The notes under the pieces were generated by a model that saw nothing but the letters and a program-made list of their open reading frames with translations, searched no databases and was not told where the DNA came from. Below are positions 1 to 5,023 of a stretch of DNA of 5,922 nt, piece after piece. Both the position numbers and the translations under genes were made by a program. The stretch's first letter is position 1. Every line of letters starts with the position of its first letter. Location of the stretch: contig CALXTH010000066.1 of NCBI GenBank assembly GCA_944391365.1, positions 1 to 5,922 of the forward strand. The letters run 5' to 3'. This stretch comes from an uncultured Alphaproteobacteria bacterium (GTDB lineage Bacteria; Pseudomonadota; Alphaproteobacteria; RF32; CAG-239).

Positions 1-1027
1 AACATCCAACCCCGCAAGTGCCTGAACAAGTGTCTTCCGCCACACACTTTCCGCCGCTCCATTCATACCCGCTCTTGCAGTTGCATTTGTCATACAATCC
101 GCCGCAGTTGCTGCCCGAGGGTTTGACTTCGTTTGTGCCGGTACAGGCATATTTGAACGAGCTGCCGCATTTCACACAGCCCGACGTCGCGCTCCAGCTA
201 TACCCCGTCGCGCAGTTACAGGTCTGATATTTGTTGTCGCAGCTCTCTCCCTGCCCGCCGGCGTACCCCGTCCCCGTACACGCATATTTGAAGTTGGTTT
301 TGCACACGCAGGTTTGTGTCTGAGCGTTGAACTCATAATTCGTCGGACAGGTGCATTTTTCATAATATGTTCCGTTGTCATCGGTACAGCTTTTGCCGCC
401 GCCCGTTGCACTGCCGCAGCTGATATAAGTCCCGGTGTTGCTTGCGTTCGTGTCGCATTTGATTTTGTACTTCACCCCATCACAGCCGGTACAGCTCGCC
501 CCTTTGACATACCCGGACGGAATGTTGATCGCGGTATAATCATACCCGCTGCAAAGCTTGCAGCATTCCTTATATTTCCCGTTGCAGCTGGCCCCTTTCC
601 CTTGTTCGTCACTCCCCGAACACGTCAAATTATACTCTGGTTTGCAAACGCAACCGGTATGCCAGCCGGAATCATACGGACAGGCAAGCCCCGGCTGCTG
701 CCCCTCGGGACAAACATCATTCACATAGCCCTCAAGGGCGCATTGCTTGCCCGGCTCCGGCTCAATCGGCCCCGGCCCGCTGGATGATGAACTCGGCTCA
801 TCAATCCCCGCTCCCCCGCCGGAGCATTCCCCCGCGTCGGTAATAAAGCACACGCTCGCAAGCTGGCGCAGCTTGACCCGGTCAGCCGGAGAAGAAAAAT
901 CAGTTAAAAATGAAGATTTTAAATTGCGGACGGACACCCCTTTTTTGACGGATGCCCAAACGGCGCCGCTGCATAATAAAGCACCGGCCGCCACGCCCAC
1001 ACACAAAAAGCGTGACATATTCATCAT
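1..1027 (-). CDS. Secreted cysteine-rich repeat protein with EGF-like motifs (partial, C-terminus off left edge)
   Basis: The frame is open from ATG at 1027 to the left edge (342 codons plus one base) with no stop, so the C-terminus is missing. Residues 1-26 look like a Sec signal peptide: Arg6, a hydrophobic core, and a Val-Trp-Ala cleavage site near residue 26. The mature part has 35 cysteines up to residue 342. A Ser/Pro/Gly/Glu-rich linker lies at 75-94. From about 126 on, four degenerate modules can be aligned on a Tyr-x-x-Cys-x-Cys-x-x-Gly-Tyr core at about 152-162, 222-231, 267-276 and 312-321. The last two also share FKYACTGT, 45 residues apart. Modules 3 and 4 fit the short EGF-type pattern C-x-C-x-x-G-Y-x(6-7)-C. 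It is presumably exported and disulfide-bonded, but its function is unknown. Adhesin, surface coat or protease-resistant secreted factor are all possible. ATG at 1024 is an equally valid start. The gene uses GGG for 23 of 50 glycines, unlike its plus-strand neighbours. Confidence 0.85.
   Translation of the reverse strand, partial: MMNMSRFLCVGVAAGALLCSGAVWASVKKGVSVRNLKSSFLTDFSSPADRVKLRQLASVCFITDAGECSGGGAGIDEPSSSSSGPGPIEPEPGKQCALEGYVNDVCPEGQQPGLACPYDSGWHTGCVCKPEYNLTCSGSDEQGKGASCNGKYKECCKLCSGYDYTAINIPSGYVKGASCTGCDGVKYKIKCDTNASNTGTYISCGSATGGGKSCTDDNGTYYEKCTCPTNYEFNAQTQTCVCKTNFKYACTGTGYAGGQGESCDNKYQTCNCATGYSWSATSGCVKCGSSFKYACTGTNEVKPSGSNCGGLYDKCNCKSGYEWSGGKCVAEDTCSGTCGVGC
41..304 (-). repeat. Two tandem 45-residue (135-bp) Cys-rich modules
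   Basis: These encode residues 242-286 and 287-329 of the cysteine-rich protein. Both follow the order Cys, FKYACTGT, Ser-x-Cys or Glu-Ser-Cys, Tyr-x-x-Cys-Asn-Cys, Gly-Tyr-x-Trp-Ser, Cys-Val. The DNA is also similar: gcatatttgaa occurs on the plus strand at 147-157 and at 282-292, exactly 135 bases apart. This points to a fairly recent duplication. The two modules upstream in the protein (about 128-178 and 186-240) are more diverged and have different spacing. Confidence 0.75.
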
Positions 1028-1031
1028 AATA

Positions 1032-1037
1032 CACCTC
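1032..1037 (-). promoter_or_regulatory. Ribosome binding site of the Cys-rich gene
   Basis: Read on the minus strand this is GAGGTG, followed by TATT and two consecutive ATG codons at 1027 and 1024. The spacing suits either. It argues against the third in-frame ATG at 1018. Confidence 0.6.
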
Positions 1038-1062
1038 TATACATTTATCTACACACACCTAT

Positions 1063-1091
1063 ACTATACCATAAGAACAATAAAAAATCAA
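1063..1091 (-). promoter_or_regulatory. Putative sigma70-type promoter of the Cys-rich gene
   Basis: On the minus strand, a -35 box TTGATT (1091-1086), a 17-base spacer and a -10 box TATAGT (1068-1063, 5 of 6 matches to TATAAT). Transcription would start near 1056 and give a leader of about 28 bases that includes the ribosome binding site. The call rests on consensus matching only. Confidence 0.5.
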
Positions 1092-1116
1092 ATAATTTCT
1101 CAGGGCTAAAAAACAC

Positions 1117-1145
1117 TTGCCAAACCAGGGGATTCGGTGCAATAT
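1117..1145 (+). promoter_or_regulatory. Putative promoter of the tgt-LOG unit
   Basis: A -35 box TTGCCA (1117-1122, 5 of 6 matches), a 17-base spacer and a weak -10 box CAATAT (1140-1145). Transcription would start near 1152, about 30 bases before ATG 1182. If correct, it rules out the in-frame GTG at 1137 as the start of tgt. The -10 box is poor, so this is tentative. Confidence 0.35.
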
Positions 1146-1181
1146 CTCACCCATAACTTTAATGTTTGGAAAGAACTTTTC

Positions 1182-2306
1182 ATGGCGCTTGAATTTGAAA
1201 TTTTAAAAACCGTTGGCAAAACCCGCCGCGGCCGCCTTTATACCCGGCACGGTATTGTCAACACACCGGCGTTTATGCCGGTCGGCACCTGTGGCACGGT
1301 CAAGGCCATGATGCCGGAATCCGTCGCCGCCACCGGCGCGGAAATTCTGCTCGGCAACACCTATCACCTGATGTTGCGTCCGGGAGCCGACCTTGTCGCC
1401 AAAATGGGCGGCCTGCATAAATTTATGAACTGGGATAAACCGATTCTGACGGATTCCGGAGGTTTTCAGGTAATGAGCCTGACCGGCCTGCGCAAATTGA
1501 CGGAAGAGGGCGTAACCTTTCGGTCTCATGTCGACGGCAAAAAGTTTTTCCTGAGTCCTGAAGAATCAATGTCTATCCAGCATAAACTTGATTCAAACAT
1601 CACCATGGCGTTGGATGAATGCACTCCGTTTCCGGCCACTTTTGACCAGGCGCAAAAATCCATGCGGATGTCCATGCGCTGGGCGCGCCGCAGCCGTGAT
1701 GCCTTTGTTGACCGTGACGGCTACGGTATTTTTGGCATTCAGCAGGGGAGCGTTTTTAAAGAACTGCGTGAAGAATCAGCCCAAAAACTCCGGGAAATCG
1801 GTTTTGACGGCTATGCCATCGGCGGTCTTGCCGTCGGCGAAGGACAGGAAAAAATGTTTGAAGTGCTGGATTATGCGCCGGGCATGCTGCCGGAGGACAA
1901 GCCCCGCTATCTGATGGGAGTCGGCCGGCCTGATGATATTGTCGGCGGCGTTTTGCGCGGCGTTGATATGTTTGACTGCGTCATGCCGACCCGTTCCGGC
2001 CGTACGGCTCAGGCCTTTACCGCTTATGGACCGGTCAACATCCGCAATGCCCGCCACCGGGAAGACCCGCGCCCGCTGGAAGCCGGCTGTGACTGCCCTT
2101 TGTGCACGCATTATTCCAGAGCTTATATTCATCATCTGCAAAAATGCAACGAAGTGCTTGCCGTTATGCTGCTTACCTGGCATAATATCCGTTATTATCA
2201 GCGGTTGATGCAGGGCTTGCGTGCAGCGATTGAAGAAGACCGCCTCCAGGCTTTTGTTGATGATTTTTACCGGAAACAGGCTCAGGGCGACATAGAGGAG
2301 ATTTGA
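1182..2306 (+). CDS. tgt: Queuine/preQ1 tRNA-ribosyltransferase (tRNA-guanine transglycosylase)
   Basis: Tgt swaps guanine-34 in the anticodon of tRNA Asp, Asn, His and Tyr for preQ1, the committed tRNA step of queuosine synthesis in the cytoplasm. At 374 residues it has the normal bacterial length. Visible signatures, numbered from ATG 1182: NTPAFMPVGT near 27-36, LGNTYHL at 57-63, TDSGGFQVMSL at 90-100 with the conserved Asp91, ALDECTP at 143-149, GIQQGS at 185-190, GGLAVGE at 214-220, and VDMFDCVMPTRSGR at 261-274, the segment holding the nucleophilic Asp. Zinc ligands are Cys303, Cys305, Cys308 and His334 (CxCxxC then H). All known key residues are present, so the enzyme should be active. 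The frame extends upstream to a GTG at 1137, but family alignments begin near MALEF. A weak GGAAAG 8 bases upstream (1168-1173) supports ATG 1182. The LOG gene follows after 3 bases. Confidence 0.97.
   Translation: MALEFEILKTVGKTRRGRLYTRHGIVNTPAFMPVGTCGTVKAMMPESVAATGAEILLGNTYHLMLRPGADLVAKMGGLHKFMNWDKPILTDSGGFQVMSLTGLRKLTEEGVTFRSHVDGKKFFLSPEESMSIQHKLDSNITMALDECTPFPATFDQAQKSMRMSMRWARRSRDAFVDRDGYGIFGIQQGSVFKELREESAQKLREIGFDGYAIGGLAVGEGQEKMFEVLDYAPGMLPEDKPRYLMGVGRPDDIVGGVLRGVDMFDCVMPTRSGRTAQAFTAYGPVNIRNARHREDPRPLEAGCDCPLCTHYSRAYIHHLQKCNEVLAVMLLTWHNIRYYQRLMQGLRAAIEEDRLQAFVDDFYRKQAQGDIEEI
2295..2300 (+). promoter_or_regulatory. Ribosome binding site of the LOG gene, inside the end of tgt
   Basis: GAGGAG lies within the last codons of tgt, 9 bases before ATG 2310. 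It selects 2310 over the second in-frame ATG at 2319 and fits translational coupling to tgt. Confidence 0.65.
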
Positions 2307-2309
2307 TAA

Positions 2310-3248
2310 ATGACGGATATGGACAACAAGGTAGTCGATTCCTTCCGGAAACAAAATAAAGCCGAAGGGGTCAGGGTTTTTGTCGCCGGCGGCCACCGCG
2401 ACGGCTCAGATCCGGTATATGTGGACGCTGCCTATAACCTGGGCCGCCAGATTATAAAAATGGATTTCAAGCTTGATTTCGGCCTGGCCAACTCCGGTAT
2501 CATGGGAGCCGTTGCCCGCGGTGTGCTTGACGGCTGGAACAAAAAACAAAGCAAATTGCAGGGCGTGCCCATTCAGGCCATAACCACCAAAGAATACTAT
2601 GAACTTTATCCCCGGGATGATGCGCTTGTCCGCCGGATTGAAAACGTTATTCTGGCCAAAACGCTTGAGGAGCGCAAACAAAAGCTTCTCGATGCGGACT
2701 TTGTGGTTTTTGCCCCGGGCGGTGTCGGGACACTGGATGAACTCGCTTATGACTGTGTGGCCATGCAGGATGGCCTGCTTCCCGTCAAACCGTTTATCTT
2801 TTACAACGTCAACGGCTTTTTTCATCATTTGCTTGAGTTTCTGAAAGATATTGCGGCCAAAGGTTTTGCCGAACCGATTCCTTTTATTGTCGTGGATGAT
2901 GATCACGAGCTGGGGATTGTTTTCCGCCTGTTCAAATACCGTTATAACAAAAAAGCGGCCACAACTTCGGAAGCCTACGGAAATGCCCGCCAGCTGGCCT
3001 ATGAGCTGCCTTATTTCTTGAAACGCAAAACGGACAGCTCTGTCCATATTGAAGACCTGGTGGCAGAAATGGACCATATTCTGACAAAAGGGACGAATGA
3101 TGAAAAAAGCCGCCTGGCGGAAGAAATTGAACAGGCCTATCTGGAAAAAGAAATTGAGCGCATGTATGAACGTCTGGCCAAAACCGGCCGCGATACATCT
3201 ATCGTCAGTGACAAACTGATCGCTCTCAAACAGCGCCGCAAAAAATAA
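2310..3248 (+). CDS. LOG-family (lysine-decarboxylase-like) nucleotide phosphoribohydrolase with C-terminal extension
   Basis: The Rossmann-type fold of the LOG/YgdH group is clear in the first 210 or so residues. RVFVAGGHRDGS (22-33) is the first strand and glycine turn, GLANSGIMGAVARG (58-71) matches the family's glycine-rich GxxGxMG region, EERKQKLLDAD (120-130) contains the conserved Arg-Lys, and PGGVGTLDE (136-144) is the diagnostic PGGxGTxxE motif. Characterised LOG enzymes cleave the N-glycosidic bond of nucleoside 5'-monophosphates to give a free base and ribose 5-phosphate. Many bacterial members were mislabelled lysine decarboxylases. The substrate cannot be read from the sequence. 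Compact LOG proteins have roughly 180-200 residues. This one has 312, and the extra ~100 (from about 211) are charged and probably helical, with a Glu/Lys-rich stretch at 265-290 and a basic tail. It starts 3 bases after tgt and is probably cotranscribed with it. Confidence 0.85.
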   Translation: MTDMDNKVVDSFRKQNKAEGVRVFVAGGHRDGSDPVYVDAAYNLGRQIIKMDFKLDFGLANSGIMGAVARGVLDGWNKKQSKLQGVPIQAITTKEYYELYPRDDALVRRIENVILAKTLEERKQKLLDADFVVFAPGGVGTLDELAYDCVAMQDGLLPVKPFIFYNVNGFFHHLLEFLKDIAAKGFAEPIPFIVVDDDHELGIVFRLFKYRYNKKAATTSEAYGNARQLAYELPYFLKRKTDSSVHIEDLVAEMDHILTKGTNDEKSRLAEEIEQAYLEKEIERMYERLAKTGRDTSIVSDKLIALKQRRKK

Positions 3249-3259
3249 ACGGTGCCGTC

Positions 3260-3736
3260 TTACCGGGAGGCATAAGGATCTTCTTCGTTTTTAAAAAACG
3301 TTGAGACTTCGCTCAAAAAAGCTTCCTGATAGGTATAAGGATTAAAATTGTACAAATAAGGCAGTTTCTGATAACGGGTAAAACGCCCGTCTTCAACGGC
3401 CTGCAAAACGACAGACAAAGGAAGCTCCAAGTTGTAATTTTCCGCAAAATTATAATTTCCGGCATCTTCCTCTTCCTGATAATTGATAACATAAAAATCA
3501 TAAATCCCCTGCCAGTTTTCGCGGTAAGCTTCTTCAATCATGGCAATAGCCTCCCCACAACTGTCACAGGGGTCGTTGTTGTAAAACACATAAATAACCG
3601 GCTTCCCGTTATAAGCCCCGCTGATACCTTCGGGACCTGTCTCTCCGTAATAGCCGCTGTACGCGTTGCTCTGAGCCGCCGCTGTTACGGAAAAAGTCCA
3701 CAAAAAACACAAAACCGGTATAAAATATTTTTTCAT
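3260..3736 (-). CDS. Exported thioredoxin-like protein with CDSC motif
   Basis: 158 residues. Residues 1-21 form a signal peptide (Lys2-Lys3, hydrophobic core, Ala-Ala-Ala cleavage site), with no lipobox. The mature protein begins with a Tyr/Gly-rich stretch. Then KPVIYVFYNND (45-55) gives a beta strand leading into Cys57-Asp-Ser-Cys60, placed as in thioredoxin folds and followed by a helix (61-73). YDFYVINY (79-86) is a second strand, and Leu105-Pro106 before LSVVLQ is a likely cis-proline position. The layout resembles small CxxC proteins of the ArsF-like (nitroreductase-subunit-named) group, a tentative assignment from memory. A periplasmic thiol-disulfide role is inferred. The frame extends to ATG 3754, but ATG 3736 is preferred: GGAGG (3748-3744) lies 7 bases upstream and the signal peptide then starts MKKYF. 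It is convergent with the LOG gene, 11 bases between stops, and divergent from the membrane protein gene. Confidence 0.75.
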   Translation of the reverse strand: MKKYFIPVLCFLWTFSVTAAAQSNAYSGYYGETGPEGISGAYNGKPVIYVFYNNDPCDSCGEAIAMIEEAYRENWQGIYDFYVINYQEEEDAGNYNFAENYNLELPLSVVLQAVEDGRFTRYQKLPYLYNFNPYTYQEAFLSEVSTFFKNEEDPYASR

Positions 3737-3771
3737 TTTGCCCCCTCCGTCCATAAAACAACATCCCTTTA

Positions 3772-3799
3772 AAAATAATCTCCTTTAACGAATAGTCAA
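3772..3799 (-). promoter_or_regulatory. Putative promoter of the thioredoxin-like gene
   Basis: On the minus strand, a -35 box TTGACT (3799-3794, 5 of 6 matches), a 16-base spacer and a -10 box TATTTT (3777-3772, 4 of 6 matches). The transcript would start near 3765, giving a leader of about 28 bases with the GGAGG at 3748-3744. Consensus matching only. Confidence 0.4.
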
Positions 3800-3821
3800 G
3801 TCCCCCCAAATAATGCTTCAA

Positions 3822-3831
3822 TGTGTACACA
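3822..3831. promoter_or_regulatory. Perfect 10-base palindrome, possible operator
   Basis: TGTGTACACA is its own reverse complement. It lies in the 165-base gap between two divergent genes, about 23 bases upstream of the -35 box of the minus-strand promoter and upstream of a possible plus-strand promoter. That is where a shared regulator of both genes could bind. The symmetry does not extend to the flanking bases, and no regulator gene is in the window. Confidence 0.25.
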
Positions 3832-3844
3832 GCTCAATCCTTTG

Positions 3845-3873
3845 TTGACTCTGCCCGGTGGGGCTGATATTCC
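3845..3873 (+). promoter_or_regulatory. Weak candidate promoter of the membrane protein gene
   Basis: TTGACT (3845-3850) is a good -35 box. A 17-base spacer leads to TATTCC (3868-3873), a poor -10 box with only 3 matches. A better TATAAT at 3880-3885 has no -35 box at the right distance and would leave a leader of only about 10 bases. Some promoter must lie in this gap, but which one is used is uncertain. Confidence 0.25.
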
Positions 3874-3901
3874 TTTAAATATAATTTCAGGGAAAATTCA
3901 G

Positions 3902-4999
3902 ATGTTGCATAAACTGGATAATGTTTTAAATAAAGTTTCCGCATGGTTTACCCCGCTGGTCAAAAAAGGAACCCCCTTCTACCGTCGGCGGGTTTTGCCG
4001 CTGCAGAACAAACTTTCGGGAGCCTTTTTTAAGCGGCTGCAGAAATATCTCAAAATCTCTTCCCGGCAAAAGAAAAAACTTTTGAACGATCCGCCTTTCA
4101 GACGCTGGCGCCTCTGTGCTCTGCTGGCTGCTTTGCTACAGACGGCAACCCCGGAAATCTGTATAGGAGAATGGTGGAGCACGGGCATCCTGCTGACGGT
4201 GCCGCTTGCTTTTCTGCTTTGGAAAGGCTATCGTATTGCCGTATTGCTTTTGTTTGTCGGACAAACGGTGCTTTGCACAGCATTGCTGCTCTTTTATCCG
4301 GGAAGTTTTCTAAGTATTTTATTGTGCTGGGTCGTCACTGGTCTTATCTATGCATATCTTTTCCGGCTTGAAAACGCCCGTGTCGGACTGGAACGGAGCT
4401 TTGAGCTGCGCAGCCGCCGTCCGGAAACGCAAAAAGACATCATAACTGCATTGTTGTTGCTGTTTTTATGCTGGATGGGGCTTGCTCTGGCTTCTGTCGT
4501 CTCGGAAAAAGGCAGCCGCCTGTCTCCAGAAGAACTCGCCATTGAAAAGGAAAAAGCCTATCGCCTGAGCCTCGTTTCGGGAACGATTGTCCGTCATGTT
4601 TACGGCTATGCTGATTTCTGCCGTCAGGAAGGTTATGAACTCAGGAAATATCCCCGGGCTTTTGCTGAGCGTTTTGCACCGGAAATCGCCCGGGTTCAAC
4701 AGGAACTGCATAAAAAAGGCAGCAGCCTTCAGGAATTTTACCTGAATGCCAAACGGACCTACGGTCGCCGCCTCTATGACAGCATCGCCGGGGAAATGGA
4801 CGGTATCCGCCGTCAGGCCATTATGGAAATGCTGGTTTTGCAAAAAGGGATTCCCGCTTCCGAAATCCGCTGGAATGAAGCGATAGACGCCTCAATCTCC
4901 ATGCAGGAGGCCTGTCTGATTTTTGATGAAATGTATGAGAGCATTCTGTCCAGACCGAGCCGGAGTTTTGCCGAAGTCAGGGGGTATAGCGGACAATAA
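3902..4999 (+). CDS. Unrecognised membrane protein, about five helices plus periplasmic helical domain
   Basis: I do not recognise this family. From ATG 3902 it has 365 residues. The first ~70 are basic (many Lys/Arg, probably amphipathic) and should be cytoplasmic. Hydrophobic segments lie near 71-88, 93-108, 111-131, 135-153 and 180-200. The 154-179 loop is Arg-rich (RLENARVGLERSFELRSRR), as expected for a cytoplasmic loop, so the topology predicts N-terminus in and C-terminus out. Residues ~201-365 would then be a periplasmic, mostly helical, charged domain with Tyr/Arg-rich patches (RHVYGYADFC at 231-240, KRTYGRRLYD at 284-293). The frame extends to ATG 3821, but nothing there resembles a ribosome binding site. 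AGGGA (3889-3893), 8 bases before ATG 3902, supports the shorter form. The SpmAB-type gene follows after 24 bases, so a shared transcript and an envelope role are likely. Confidence 0.8.
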   Translation: MLHKLDNVLNKVSAWFTPLVKKGTPFYRRRVLPLQNKLSGAFFKRLQKYLKISSRQKKKLLNDPPFRRWRLCALLAALLQTATPEICIGEWWSTGILLTVPLAFLLWKGYRIAVLLLFVGQTVLCTALLLFYPGSFLSILLCWVVTGLIYAYLFRLENARVGLERSFELRSRRPETQKDIITALLLLFLCWMGLALASVVSEKGSRLSPEELAIEKEKAYRLSLVSGTIVRHVYGYADFCRQEGYELRKYPRAFAERFAPEIARVQQELHKKGSSLQEFYLNAKRTYGRRLYDSIAGEMDGIRRQAIMEMLVLQKGIPASEIRWNEAIDASISMQEACLIFDEMYESILSRPSRSFAEVRGYSGQ

Positions 5000-5008
5000 G
5001 CGGATATT

Positions 5009-5014
5009 GGGGAG
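5009..5014 (+). promoter_or_regulatory. Ribosome binding site of the SpmAB-type gene
   Basis: GGGGAG sits in the 24-base gap after the membrane protein stop, 9 bases before ATG 5024, and decides that start. Confidence 0.55.
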
Positions 5015-5023
5015 AAAACCGGA

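Noticed and set aside
960..985. Lipobox (ALLC-S) in the Cys-rich signal peptide
   Set aside because: The residue before Cys19 is Leu, where Gly, Ala or Ser is expected, and a normal Val-Trp-Ala site follows. An ordinary signal peptide fits better.
314..1109. Plus-strand open frames at 314-787 and 747-1109
   Set aside because: They lie opposite the Cys-rich gene, have low-complexity translations and no ribosome binding sites. The minus-strand frame has a signal peptide, repeats and a good start.
1137..1181. GTG at 1137 as the start of tgt
   Set aside because: The extra 15 residues are not part of the family N-terminus, there is no ribosome binding site, and the likely promoter overlaps this stretch.
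1776..3077. Long minus-strand open frames of 206 and 223 codons (1776-2396 and 2406-3077)
   Set aside because: They are antisense to tgt and the LOG gene, whose family motifs are unmistakable, and their translations show no recognisable domain.
3249..3310. Bidirectional intrinsic terminator between the convergent LOG and thioredoxin-like genes
   Set aside because: acggtgccgt at 3249-3258 gives only a 4-bp stem with a 2-base loop, and cgtttttaaaaaacg is AT-only with no loop. Neither is a credible terminator.
3880..3885. Consensus TATAAT as the promoter -10 of the membrane protein gene
   Set aside because: There is no -35 box 16-18 bases upstream, and the start codon would be only about 10 bases past the transcript start, cutting into the ribosome binding site.
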